From CAWJTV01 sp963845695 (GTDB taxonomy: Bacteria; Planctomycetota; Planctomycetia; Isosphaerales; Isosphaeraceae), in NCBI GenBank assembly GCA_963845695.1, contig CAWJTQ010000020.1:248001-312000 (forward strand): a DNA stretch of 64,000 nt, in the 5' to 3' direction. Under the pieces are notes generated by a model, which saw only the letters and a list, made by a program, of their open reading frames with translations, did not search any database and was not told the origin of the DNA. Both the position numbers and the translations under genes were made by a program. Below, one piece after another: positions 41,563 through 50,816 of this stretch; the first letter of the stretch is position 1; every line of letters begins with the position of its first letter.

Positions 41563-43839
41563 ATGAATCAGCCTGACCGTAAGACGAAGATCGCGATCCT
41601 CGGGGGTGGGATTGCGGGCCTGACGGCGGCGTACGAATTGATCTCACAACCCGATGGAGCGGATCGATATGACATCACGGTCTATCAGTTAGGCTGGCGC
41701 CTCGGCGGCAAGGGCGCCAGCGGGCGCAACCCGGATGCTGGCGAGCGCATCGAGGAGCACGGCCTTCACGTCTGGAGCGGCTTTTATGAGAACGCTTTCC
41801 ACCTGATGCGCCGTTGCTATCCCCAGTTAGGGCGAGTTCCCGGCATGGACCCCCTGGCGGCGGTCTTCCCCGTGCCCGGCCGGCCGGACGTGAGCCCGGC
41901 TTTTCGACAACATAACTGTGTCGTGATTCAAGAGTTCATTGATGGAAAGTGGCTCGACTGGGTTCAAGTGACGCCCTCAAACAATCTGTTGCCCGGCTCC
42001 GGCAGAGAAATGTCCCTGTGGGATTACTTCAAAGTCGCGGTCGGCTGGCTGGTCAAGCTGGCTGAGGATCTCTTCGCCGCGGGCCTGTTCGCGAGGCCAT
42101 CGGCGAGTCATCCGTTGCCGGCGTGGGTCGAATCCATCGTGAGAGCGATCAAGCAGGAGACCGATTTTCTTATCGGTGGGATGGAGGACGCCCTGGCGGC
42201 GCAGGCAGTCCCGGCGGAACCGCCGCCTGAGACGAAGGAATCTCTTCTTTTCATGATGGAACACGAATTCGCCAAGATGGCCCTGTGTATTGTGGAGAAG
42301 CTCGAATCGCATCCGGTTGACCATCCCGCCGCCTCTCACAGCGCGATCGATTCGCTCATCAGCTCGTTCCTGGAATGGCTCGGGAGTTGCATCGGACACC
42401 CGTTGCTGAAAGACAATACTCTGCGCCGGGCCTTCATCCTGGCCGACCTCATCGGCACGACGCTTCGCGGCGTGATTCGTGACGGCGTGCTCGTGCATGG
42501 CACAACGGTCATCGACCGGTACGATTTTCGACGTTGGCTCCAGAAGCACGGGGCCCATGATGTGACGGCCTACTCGGGATTGGTCCGGGGTTACTATGAT
42601 TACTGCTTCGCTTATGAAAATGGTGATCCCACCAAACCCTCGATGGCGGCCGGAACGGGTTTGTTGCACGTGATGCGGCTGACGATGCAGGATACGGGAG
42701 CGATCTTCTGGAAGATGCAGGCCGGGATGGGCGACACCGTGTTCACGCCGCTCTACCTGGTCCTGCGGGACCTCGGCGTGAAGTTCGAGTTCTTCCATGA
42801 AGTCAAGGACTTGCACCTTTCCGCAGATAAAGTCTTCGTGGAACGGATCGATCTGGAAGTCCAGGCAACGGTCACGGACGAGGCGAAGAAGGAGGTTCAC
42901 ACGGTCCAGGGGCGCGACTACTCCGGAGAATACTGGCCGCTCGTCGATGTGAAGAACCTCCCCTGCTGGCCAGCGACGCCCTTGTTCGACCAGCTCGTGG
43001 AAGGGCCGGTCCTCAAGGAGAAGCGAATCGACCTGGAATGCCCCTGGGCCGACTGGGATAGAGTCGGAGCCAGAACCCTCGTTTGTGGGCAGGATTTCGA
43101 TCTCGTTGTGCTCGCGATGTCGCTCGGTCCCTTGAAGTACATCACGAAGGAGTTGATCGCGGCCAGCGACCGTTGGCGGAACATGATCGAGAAGTTGAAA
43201 ACGACCCAGACGGTCGGCGTCCAGATCTGGTGCAAGTCCAATTGGCAGCAACTGGGATGGCCTTACGTAACGCCCCTGATCACGGCCTATGCGCAGCCGA
43301 TTCAAACCTGGGGCGACTTTTCCCATGTCTTGCCGCGCGAATCGTGGCCGGCGGACAACGCGCCGGGGAGTGTTTCCTATCTCTGCGGCAACCTCCCCGA
43401 TCCGGAGCACATCCCCGATTTTTCGGATCACGCGTTTCCCCGGTTTCAGTACGAGCGCGTCAGGGCGCTCGCCTGGCAGTGGCTATCCGACAATGCCGAC
43501 GTGATCTGGCCGAAGGGGAGTTCTCCATTCGATCCGACCGGTCTCGACTGGGCCGAGCTGTATGATCCGAAGAAAGGCGACAATCCCGCACGATTCAACG
43601 CCCAGTTCTTTCGGGCGAACATCGCGCCCTCGGAGCGCTACGTGTTATGCGTTCCCAACGACCAGGAAGTCCGCATGAAGGACGGGAAGACGCCTTTTGC
43701 GAATGTTTTCGTAGCCGGCGATTATGTATTCACGGGCATCCTGGGCAGCATCGAGGCGTCGGTCATGACCGGCATGATGGCCTCGCGGGCCATCTCCGGA
43801 CACCCACAGAAGATCTTCGGGGAAGTGGTTCCCGAGTAG
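41563..43839 (+). CDS. Long FAD-dependent oxidoreductase (amine oxidase/phytoene desaturase-like), paralog 2
   Basis: 758 residues, paralog of the divergent 39156-41339. 'IAILGGGIAGLTAAYELIS', 'YQLGWRLGGKGASGRNPDAG', 'IEEHGLHVWSGFYENAFHLM', 'MQAGMGDTVFTPLYLVLRD' and the C-terminal 'VFVAGDYVFTGILGSIEASV' align motif for motif. The same long helical insert is present, but with different sequence. The start at 41563 is set by GGAGGAAAGC. Retention of two full-length, divergent paralogs suggests two distinct substrates or a heteromeric enzyme. It ends 16 bases before the stop of the convergent PLP dehydratase gene. Confidence 0.8.
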   Translation: MNQPDRKTKIAILGGGIAGLTAAYELISQPDGADRYDITVYQLGWRLGGKGASGRNPDAGERIEEHGLHVWSGFYENAFHLMRRCYPQLGRVPGMDPLAAVFPVPGRPDVSPAFRQHNCVVIQEFIDGKWLDWVQVTPSNNLLPGSGREMSLWDYFKVAVGWLVKLAEDLFAAGLFARPSASHPLPAWVESIVRAIKQETDFLIGGMEDALAAQAVPAEPPPETKESLLFMMEHEFAKMALCIVEKLESHPVDHPAASHSAIDSLISSFLEWLGSCIGHPLLKDNTLRRAFILADLIGTTLRGVIRDGVLVHGTTVIDRYDFRRWLQKHGAHDVTAYSGLVRGYYDYCFAYENGDPTKPSMAAGTGLLHVMRLTMQDTGAIFWKMQAGMGDTVFTPLYLVLRDLGVKFEFFHEVKDLHLSADKVFVERIDLEVQATVTDEAKKEVHTVQGRDYSGEYWPLVDVKNLPCWPATPLFDQLVEGPVLKEKRIDLECPWADWDRVGARTLVCGQDFDLVVLAMSLGPLKYITKELIAASDRWRNMIEKLKTTQTVGVQIWCKSNWQQLGWPYVTPLITAYAQPIQTWGDFSHVLPRESWPADNAPGSVSYLCGNLPDPEHIPDFSDHAFPRFQYERVRALAWQWLSDNADVIWPKGSSPFDPTGLDWAELYDPKKGDNPARFNAQFFRANIAPSERYVLCVPNDQEVRMKDGKTPFANVFVAGDYVFTGILGSIEASVMTGMMASRAISGHPQKIFGEVVPE

Positions 43840-43855
43840 TTTCAACGAGCCCGTC

Positions 43856-44842
43856 TCACAAGTACTTCGCCGCCAGCGACTGGAACAGAGGCTCGAGGTC
43901 AACGTTCCCGCCGCTGAGAATGATGCCGACGCGCAGCCCTTTCACGTCAAGCTGTCCGTTCCAGAGGGGCGCGACCGGCACGGCGCTCGATGGCTCGATG
44001 ATAATCTTCAATCGCTCCCAAACGAACCGCATGGCTTCGACGATCTCGACTTCGGTCGCTGTGACGATCTGATCAACGTGCTGGGAAATCACGGCGAAAG
44101 TACGGGGGCCGAGCGAGGTTCGGAGTCCGTCGGCGATCGTCTGAGGGTCATTCGATGGCTGGATTGTCCCAACTTCCAGAGATCGCCGTGCGTCATCGGC
44201 CCGGGCAGGCTCCGCGCCGATGACCTGGGTCTGCGGCGATCGGCCCCGGACGGTCAGGGCGGTGCCGGAAAGCAGGCCGCCGCCGCCGACGGGGCAGAGG
44301 ATCAGGTCGAGCGGGCCCGCCTGGTCGAGGAGTTCCCAGGCGGCGGTCCCCTGGCCGGCGATTACGTTCCAGTCGTTGAACGGATGGACCAGCGCGAGGC
44401 CATGACGCTCGATCTCGGCCGCGACCGTCGCTTCGCGGGAGGCGAGCGTCGGCTCGCAGACGACCACCCGCGCGCCGTAGCCCTCCGTCGCCGCCCGCTT
44501 CACCGCCGGCGCAGTGCGCGGCATGACCACGGTGACCGGAACGCCCAGCAACTGCCCCGCCAGCGCCAGGGCCTGGGCGTGATTGCCCGAGGAGTGCGTG
44601 ATCGCGCCGGCGCGGCGCTCGGCGGCGCTCAATTGCAGGACCGCATTGAGCGCGCCGCGAAACTTGAACGCCCCGACCTTCTGGAGGTTCTCACACTTGA
44701 GATGAACCGAGCCGCGGCACCGGCCGTCGAGGGCCCTGGACGTCAACACCGGAGTACGATGGACCCACGGTGCGATCCGTTCGGCCGCGCGAGCGATGTC
44801 GTCAAGCCCGATGGGAATCGCGGGCGTTTCCTGAGTTGCCAT
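43856..44842 (-). CDS. Threonine/serine dehydratase-like PLP enzyme
   Basis: 328 residues, fold type II PLP family. 'LKCENLQKVGAFKFRGALNA' contains the PLP Lys in the (S/A)FKxRGA motif; 'SSGNHAQALALAGQLLGVPV' is the phosphate/substrate loop and 'CPVGGGGLLSGTAL' the Gly-rich loop. There is no C-terminal ACT domain, so it is a catabolic threonine dehydratase or serine racemase type rather than allosteric IlvA. The start at 44842 (MATQET) follows GAGG; the frame is open upstream into thrS. It lies 40 bases downstream of thrS on the same strand, a threonine-linked pairing. Confidence 0.88.
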   Translation of the reverse strand: MATQETPAIPIGLDDIARAAERIAPWVHRTPVLTSRALDGRCRGSVHLKCENLQKVGAFKFRGALNAVLQLSAAERRAGAITHSSGNHAQALALAGQLLGVPVTVVMPRTAPAVKRAATEGYGARVVVCEPTLASREATVAAEIERHGLALVHPFNDWNVIAGQGTAAWELLDQAGPLDLILCPVGGGGLLSGTALTVRGRSPQTQVIGAEPARADDARRSLEVGTIQPSNDPQTIADGLRTSLGPRTFAVISQHVDQIVTATEVEIVEAMRFVWERLKIIIEPSSAVPVAPLWNGQLDVKGLRVGIILSGGNVDLEPLFQSLAAKYL

Positions 44843-44882
44843 GTTCGTGGGCCTCGACAGTCCGATTTGTGGAATGATCGAG

Positions 44883-47108
44883 TCAGTACGTGTGATCCTC
44901 GGCGGTCTCTTCGGTGGTCGCGACGGTTGCCGGGGGTGCGGCCTGCGGGGCCCGGCGCGTCTCCGATTCGGACTTGAGCCGGGCGAGGGCCTCGCCAATC
45001 GGCATGGCGCCGAGATCTCCGCCTTGCCGATCGCGGTAGGAGACCGCCTGACTCTCCGCCTCCTTGACACCGACCACCAGCATCACCGGGATCTTCTCGA
45101 GCTGCGCGTCGCGGATCTTGGCCCCGATCTTCTCGGCGCGGAGGTCAGTCGTGGCGCGGAAGCCTTCCTGGCGGAGCTGGTCCAGGACATGCTGCGCGTA
45201 GTCGGCGACCTTGTCGGAGATCGGCAGCACGCGGACCTGCTCGGGAGCCAGCCAGAGCGGGAACGCGCCGGCGAAGTGCTCGATCAGGATGCCCATGAAC
45301 CGCTCCATGCTCCCGAGCGGTGCGCGGTGGATCATGACCGGCCGGTGCGGCTGATTATCCGGCCCGGTGTACTGGAGTCCGAACCGTTCGGGCAGCACAT
45401 AGTCGAGCTGGACGGTGCCAAGCTGCCATTGCCGGCCGATGCAGTCGCGGACGATGAAGTCGGCCTTCGGTCCGTAGAAGGCTGCCTCCCCGGGCGCTTC
45501 CTCGTAGGGCAGCCCCATCTCGTCGAGGACCGAGCGAATGTCGTCCTCAGCCCGCCGCCAGATCTCACCGGCCGCGCCCTGATACTTGGGATCCTTCGGG
45601 TCGCTTCTGGACAATCGCACGCGATAATCGGAGAGCCCCAGGCAGGAATTCAGGAAGAACTGGGTCATCTCCATCGTTGAGCGGAATTCCCCGCGCACCT
45701 GCTCGTGGGTGCAGAAGAGGTGGGCGTCGTCCTGAGTAAAACCGCGCACCCGGGTGAGCCCCGAGAGCTCGCCCGACTGCTCGTAGCGATACACCGTACC
45801 GAACTCCGCCAGCCGCAAGGGCAGCTCTCGATAGCTCCTCGGCTGTGCCGCGTAGATCTGGATATGGTGCGGGCAATTCATCGGCTTGAGCAGATACTCC
45901 TCGAAGTCGCAAGTCTGCTCCAGGAAGCCGATCCGCTCGGCCGTGGTCATCTCGAAATACGAACGCGAGGCACCTGCTGACGCTTGGCCCTCTTCGCCAG
46001 CAACCGGAGCGGGCATTCGTTCGGGGATTCCGGCCTTGGCCAGAAGGAGGCGCTGGGCGTCGTCGGCGAGATTCCCGGCGATGAGGCCGTCGAGCAGCTC
46101 CTTGGCGGCAGAATCGGCCGGCATCTTCAACGTGGGGAACTGCGAGTCCTTGTAATACGGGTAATGGCCGCTGGTCTGATAGAGCTCGATCTTGCCGATG
46201 TGAGGGGTGTACACCGGCTGATAGCCGCGCCGGACCAGTTCTTCCTTGATGAAGTTCTCGAGGATGCCGCGGATGACCGATCCCTTGGGCATCCAGAGGA
46301 TCAGCCCCGGCCCGACCAGGGGCGAGATCGTGAACAGGTTCAGGTCGCGGCCGAGCCGCCGGTGATCGCGCTTCTTGGCCTCTTCCACCTGGGCGACCTG
46401 AGCCTCGAGGTCCTTCTTGTCGAAGAACGCCGTGCCGTAGACCCGCTGGAGCATCTTCCGGTCGGTGTGGCCCTTCCAGTAGGCCCCGGCGATGGAGAGC
46501 AGCTTGAACGCCCCGACCTTGCCGGCATGAGGGATGTGGGGCCCTCGACAGAGGTCGACGAACTCACCCTGCCGGTAGAAGCTGAGAATGCCGTACTGAT
46601 GGAGCTCGTCGTCGATGTGCTCGACCTTGTAGGTCTGGCCGAGGTCGGCGACGAACTGGCGGGCCTGGTCCACGGGCAGGGTGAAACGCTCGAAGGGCTC
46701 GGCATCCTTGGTGATCCGCGCCATCTCGGCCTCGATCGCAGCGAAATCGTCCTCGGAGAGGCTCCGCTCGGGGATGTCGATGTCATAGTAGAAGCCGTTG
46801 GCGGTCGTTGGACCGAAGGCCAGCCGGACGCCCGGGAACAGCCGCATGATGGCGCGGGCCATGATATGCGCGGTCGAATGACGCAACACATCGAGCGCCT
46901 CGCGGTCCTTGGGGGTGAGGATCCTCAGCTCGATGGGGGTGTCTTGACCATCCTCCAGAGGCCGGTCGAGGTCGACGACCCGACCCCCGGCCGTCGCCGC
47001 GACGGCCGCGTCGGCCAGCCGCTTGCCGATCCCCGCGGCCACCTCGCGCGGGCTGACTCCCTCGGGATACTCTTTCACCGACCCATCCGGCAGCTTGATC
47101 TGCACCAT
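44883..47108 (-). CDS. thrS: Threonyl-tRNA synthetase
   Basis: 741 residues. TGS domain (1-65, 'MVQIKLPDGSVKEYPEGVSP'), editing domain with 'LRHSTAHIMARAI' and 'FVDLCRGPHIPHAGKVGAFK', a class II catalytic core with 'KPMNCPHHIQIY', 'RLAEFGTVYRYEQSGELSGL', 'RGFTQDDAHLFC' and 'HRAPLGSMERFMGILIEH', then the anticodon domain. An extra ~60 residues (about 355-415) interrupt the core between the 'YYKDSQFPTLK' region and 'YLLKPMNCP', and the C-terminal ~30 residues are an Ala/Thr-rich tail. The start at 47108 is chosen because GGGGAG lies nine bases upstream; a GTG at 47135 is the alternative. It charges tRNA-Thr. Confidence 0.97.
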   Translation of the reverse strand: MVQIKLPDGSVKEYPEGVSPREVAAGIGKRLADAAVAATAGGRVVDLDRPLEDGQDTPIELRILTPKDREALDVLRHSTAHIMARAIMRLFPGVRLAFGPTTANGFYYDIDIPERSLSEDDFAAIEAEMARITKDAEPFERFTLPVDQARQFVADLGQTYKVEHIDDELHQYGILSFYRQGEFVDLCRGPHIPHAGKVGAFKLLSIAGAYWKGHTDRKMLQRVYGTAFFDKKDLEAQVAQVEEAKKRDHRRLGRDLNLFTISPLVGPGLILWMPKGSVIRGILENFIKEELVRRGYQPVYTPHIGKIELYQTSGHYPYYKDSQFPTLKMPADSAAKELLDGLIAGNLADDAQRLLLAKAGIPERMPAPVAGEEGQASAGASRSYFEMTTAERIGFLEQTCDFEEYLLKPMNCPHHIQIYAAQPRSYRELPLRLAEFGTVYRYEQSGELSGLTRVRGFTQDDAHLFCTHEQVRGEFRSTMEMTQFFLNSCLGLSDYRVRLSRSDPKDPKYQGAAGEIWRRAEDDIRSVLDEMGLPYEEAPGEAAFYGPKADFIVRDCIGRQWQLGTVQLDYVLPERFGLQYTGPDNQPHRPVMIHRAPLGSMERFMGILIEHFAGAFPLWLAPEQVRVLPISDKVADYAQHVLDQLRQEGFRATTDLRAEKIGAKIRDAQLEKIPVMLVVGVKEAESQAVSYRDRQGGDLGAMPIGEALARLKSESETRRAPQAAPPATVATTEETAEDHTY

Positions 47109-47390
47109 CGCCGACGTCTCCCCATTCGCGCTCACGTGTCACGCCCATCCGAGCGATGACGCGGTAACTCGAGCTTTGCTCGTCTTAACATCTGTCTCTC
47201 GCTCAGCCTACCGCAAGAGTAGGCCTCGTGCCAATGCCGACACAGCGTGGGCAGGACAGGGTTCGCCTGTCTCAAACCGGATGCTCACGACCGAGTCCTG
47301 ACAACGGCTCATCGAGAGGGTTGCGCGAACCCCAGGTGATTTCCTGGTAAGATGGTGCCCCAGGAGGCCCATGTTCTCTCGACCGACGAT

Positions 47391-48027
47391 CTAGCCGTTC
47401 ACTGGGATAAGCGGCCCATGCCGATCGAGGCGGAGTATCAGATCCTCGAGAAGCTCGTCATAAGTGACACAAACAATTCTCTTGGAATTGACGATCACGT
47501 GCTCGCGCCGCCATCGCAACCGATCGTGTTCTCCATCGCTCAGGTACTGGTCGCGGCCAACAACCAGCAAGCCTGTATAAATCGATCGCCCTTTTGCCGA
47601 ATCGGGCCTCCATGGAGGCCGTATTGGTCATGTCCTGGAGCTTGTAGAACCAGTCGATAACCTGAGAGTAACCGTGATCGATGCGTGGACTCCACTCGCG
47701 GGTCGACTTGTCTCCATGCTTGACAAAAAGGCTGCGAGGCCCCGCGTCTTCGAACTCGACGAAGGTGCAAGCGCGTGTGACCGAATCAGCGATCGCCAGG
47801 TCGCAACGGAAGTCCCCGAAGAGGGGATACTCGTAGGCAAGGAGGTCGATTCGTTTTACGTCCAGATTGTAATATCCGATGAGGGCTGAAGCATGAGGAC
47901 GAGCCCGAACGAATTCGCGGAAGTCGGCTTCTTTCAAGATGGGATTCGCCAGAAGCAGGCCCTCAAGTTCCACAACTTCCGCGCGGGCCGCGGTGGGATC
48001 GATTGCATGGAGGGCGAAGTCGGGCAT
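47391..48027 (-). pseudogene. Shedu-like (DUF4263) protein, frameshifted
   Basis: From ATG 48027 (GGAGAAGTCGATCC before it), 'ARAEVVELEGLLLANPILKE', then 'YEYPLFGDFRCDLAIADS', 'CTFVEFEDAG' and 'DHGYSQVIDWFYKLQDM'. This gives the D...(V)E-x-E nuclease core and following helix of DUF4263/SduA proteins, the single effector of the Shedu anti-phage system. Near 47560 the frame must move by one base; the next frame gives 'VVGRDQYLSDGEHDRLRWRR' and 'IVCVTYDELLEDL' to a stop at 47391, the usual end of the family. Repaired length is ~211 residues. It lies 16 bases behind the RelE-like gene. The family call rests on motif reading. Confidence 0.6.
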
Positions 48028-48043
48028 GGATCGACTTCTCCGT

Positions 48044-48331
48044 TCACAGCGAATTGGCGTATTGCAACGAGGGATCGTGGCGGTAGATGTCCTCAACCAC
48101 TGGGACATGGCCGGCGCGCGCGGAGAACACAACTCTGAGGCTCGGCTCGACTGGCAAGACGTAGAATGGTTCCAGCATACCAGGTCGCCTGACGACGCGC
48201 GCCGGCCACTCACTTGGCGGGAGGTTCGCGAGGGACTCCAACCGCTCTTTGAGCGCGGCTTGCTCAGCATCCGAGAGTTGGCTGAACGCGATGAACGCGC
48301 GATACTCGAGCTCGAACGGTCCGACCTTCAT
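48044..48331 (-). CDS. RelE/ParE-like small protein
   Basis: 95 residues: two N-terminal helices ('IAFSQLSDAEQAALKERLES') and C-terminal strands 'LRVVFSARAGHVPVVEDIYR', the layout of RelE/ParE-superfamily mRNA-interferase or gyrase toxins. No antitoxin gene is adjacent; the next gene downstream, 16 bases away, is the Shedu-like gene. The start at 48331 follows GAGGAGG. Function inferred from fold pattern only. Confidence 0.6.
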   Translation of the reverse strand: MKVGPFELEYRAFIAFSQLSDAEQAALKERLESLANLPPSEWPARVVRRPGMLEPFYVLPVEPSLRVVFSARAGHVPVVEDIYRHDPSLQYANSL

Positions 48332-48631
48332 CACTCGCCTCCTCGGCCTCGTCCCGAAGCCGCTTCGACTGACGGAATCACTATGGCGCCTTCCGGTGAT
48401 CACATCATCCTACTCGAAGCGATTCTACCGCATCAAGTTCGGGGAGCCTGCTTGCAACCACCTCCGAGGTCAGCGAGGATGGTCGCTGGACATTGCCTTG
48501 TTGTTGATCACCGCTGGGGAGACTCGAAATATCGAGGCAGTCATCCGCTGGCCGGTCCGCGACACTGCCTGGCCGAACGTTCCAGAAGGGATCAAACGCG
48601 CATCGGAGGCGATATGCAGAAGGAGGAAATG

Positions 48632-49222
48632 ATGGGCCTTCAACACAAGAACCGGCGCGGCTTGATCTACTACCTCCAGGAGGGAAAGACCAAGACCGGG
48701 AAGTCGAAGTATTACACGGGCCAGAAGATTACCGGGACCGCTCTCGACGCCCTTCCCGATGGGTATGAAATCTACGAGTCGCCGGAACATGGACAGGTTG
48801 TCGTACGCAAGAGCCAACCGAGTACGATCACACCGGCTGAAAAGGAGATGGTCGTCCAGGCGGTCCGGCGGTCCAGCGGGATCGAGCACTTCGTCGTCGA
48901 GATTGACGGGGACAGCCTGGTCGTCTGGCTCCCCTCGATGGGTGTTTCGGAGACCGATAACTTCATCCACAAGGTCGGCGGCGCCTTCGCGATGGCCAGG
49001 GAACGTTCGCTTCGGGAATTCCTGCTCAAGCAGTCTCACTATGAGAAGATGCTTCGGTTCGTACTCGCCAATCCGGACCGGAGAGTCTTCGCCGTCGAGC
49101 GATGGTGTTTTCGAGGCTCGATCGACGATTGGATTCACATCGGTCGATCCGGATCTCTGAAAAAGCTGGTCGAGACTTATGCGAAGCATCTGGGGAAGGA
49201 AAGCTTCTTCGAGTTGATGTAG
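48632..49222 (+). CDS. Hypothetical protein linked to the phosphotransferase locus
   Basis: 196 residues, cytoplasmic. 'GLIYYLQEGKTKTGKSKYYT' and 'LPDGYEIYESPEHGQVVVRK' give a recognisable but unnamed pattern; the C-terminus is 'YAKHLGKESFFELM'. The start at 48632 is placed by AGGAGGA. A copy of its last ~14 codons ('AKHLGNEIFFESM') stands directly before the phosphotransferase gene at about 50727-50768, so the two genes were neighbours in the ancestral arrangement. The role is unknown; conserved adjacency would make it an accessory of that enzyme. Confidence 0.65.
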   Translation: MGLQHKNRRGLIYYLQEGKTKTGKSKYYTGQKITGTALDALPDGYEIYESPEHGQVVVRKSQPSTITPAEKEMVVQAVRRSSGIEHFVVEIDGDSLVVWLPSMGVSETDNFIHKVGGAFAMARERSLREFLLKQSHYEKMLRFVLANPDRRVFAVERWCFRGSIDDWIHIGRSGSLKKLVETYAKHLGKESFFELM

Positions 49223-49270
49223 GCCCTTCCTTGCACAAGCCGTCACGAAGATCGAATTGGAGTCCGCACG

Positions 49271-49435
49271 ATGAATGTGTCAGGCGACGACGCCTTGATC
49301 CTTGGGCTGGACAGCCCCAGCGCCATGCTCGAACGGGTCGGCGGCAAGGATGCCTCGCTGGTGAAGCTCGCGACGGCCGGGCTGCCGTGCCGCCGGGGTT
49401 CCACCGCCGCCGACGTGCACGAGGATCGTTTCTGA
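49271..49435 (+). pseudogene. Truncated 5' copy of the PEP/pyruvate-binding phosphotransferase gene
   Basis: 54 codons, 'MNVSGDDALILGLDSPSAML' then 'ERVGGKDASLVKLATAGLP', match the first ~40 residues of 50817-53438. The reading frame then slips by one base (the shifted frame still gives VPPGFH, as in the intact gene) and ends. The preceding ~50 bases are also duplicated. The rest of the enzyme is absent. Confidence 0.85.
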
Positions 49436-49667
49436 GCGTCGCCCTGGGATCGCGAACATGACGCTGCCGGGTCTTCGACTGCTGCCCTGTGGCGTTCGCG
49501 CTCGTGATCGTGTAAAACACGCTCCGTGGATCGTAAGGCACCCACTCTATACTACTAACTTTCCGATTCTTGTGGCGCGTGCAAGATTGTCAAACTGGGC
49601 AGAATTGAAGGATTCGCCTCGGTGATCTCTGTGCCCCTGTGGTGATGGATTGGCTCATCCGGATTTC

Positions 49668-49744
49668 TCACCACAGAGCCACAGAGAGCACAGAGAAGAC
49701 AGAAATACGGATTCTTCTCCGCGCGCTCTGTGGCTCTGTGGTGA
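49668..49744. repeat. CACAGAG-type inverted repeat
   Basis: A perfect 19-base inverted repeat (tcaccacagagccacagag at 49668-49686, complement at 49726-49744), with partial copies in front (ctgtgcccctgtggtgatgg). It is a common dispersed intergenic repeat type. It sits just before a coding frame that has lost its natural start. Confidence 0.8.
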
Positions 49745-49860
49745 ATCGATTTTGATCCGTTGCGGCTGGGCCGCGCTGTGATGAGCTCTTCGAACGGATT
49801 CGGCGTCGGACCCCTCAGCTCGACCCGTTCCGCGCCGAGAGGGAACGGCTCAAGGCCGAA

Positions 49861-50694
49861 TTGGAGCAATCTCAGAGGGCGGGGACGCGACAAGCCGCCC
49901 TCTTCTCCAGAGTCTTGCCGATGTTTTTTCATCAGAGGTATCTCTCCGGCGAGCACGTTCCGGTCTGGGACGAGTTGATCCGGTTGGGCGACTCGATCCG
50001 GGAGGAGCCAGTCCGATCGGATGCGCTGGCAGTCGTGCGCGAGGTGGTCGATCGCTCTCATCAAAACCTCAAAGTGATCCACGACCGATTAGTCGGACTC
50101 GGCTACGAATTCGCGAAGCCGGAGGCCGTCCTCGTCGAAGCCGGGCCGGGGGCCGGGGAACAGATCCGGGCGATCGAGGCGAGCCTCGGGACGTTCCCGC
50201 TTCTGGTTCGAGAATGGTACCTGAGGCTCGCTTCGGTCGATTTCTCCCAATCCCGGCCCCAAGAATCCGGCCCCACCGAGTCGTGCGTGGGCGGGCTTGG
50301 CTTCAATTGCACCCTGATCATGCAAAGCCTCGACGGGTGCTGGGAGCAGTGGGAAAGACTGAACCGGCAGCACGCCGAAGATGTCCGCTCTGCCCGAGAA
50401 TTCGGTCAGGGCCCACTCGGGCCGGAGCATCTCCCCCCATTCCTGGCCCTCGGTCCGTTCGCCTCGAATTGCGATCCGATGGGTTTCTGGTTGCCGAACT
50501 CCGGAGTGGACGGGGTCTTCTACAACGACGGCGCGGGAGACACGCACTTCATCGACCACTTACGAACGATCCTCCAGGAGGGAGGTTTTCCGTTCTGGCG
50601 ACAGTACGGCAAACGACACAGGCACGTTCTGAGTGCACGCCCGAATCTCGAAGAGGTTTTGCCCATCCTGAAAGGGGGACTCCTTCCGGTTTAG
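49861..50694 (+). CDS. Hypothetical protein, SMI1/KNR4-like, possibly 5'-truncated
   Basis: 277 residues from a TTG; the same frame is open back to about 49754 and encodes 'CDELFERIRRRTPQLDPFRA' and 'ERERLKAELEQSQ', which looks genuinely coding but has no start codon. The repeat at 49668-49744 may have replaced the true 5' end. 'EQIRAIEASLGTFPLLVREW', then YLRLASVDF, resembles the start of SMI1/KNR4 (SUKH) domains, and 'FYNDGAGDTHFIDHLRTIL' fits their end; SUKH proteins are often immunity proteins. It lies between the two broken copies of the phosphotransferase locus, apparently inserted there. Confidence 0.55.
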   Translation: MEQSQRAGTRQAALFSRVLPMFFHQRYLSGEHVPVWDELIRLGDSIREEPVRSDALAVVREVVDRSHQNLKVIHDRLVGLGYEFAKPEAVLVEAGPGAGEQIRAIEASLGTFPLLVREWYLRLASVDFSQSRPQESGPTESCVGGLGFNCTLIMQSLDGCWEQWERLNRQHAEDVRSAREFGQGPLGPEHLPPFLALGPFASNCDPMGFWLPNSGVDGVFYNDGAGDTHFIDHLRTILQEGGFPFWRQYGKRHRHVLSARPNLEEVLPILKGGLLPV

Positions 50695-50816
50695 AATGGG
50701 CTGAGAAGAGGCGGTATCCAGGTACTGCGAAGCATCTGGGCAACGAGATCTTCTTCGAGTCGATGTAGGCCCTTCCTTGCACGAGCCGTCTCGAAGTTCG
50801 AACGGGAATCCACACG

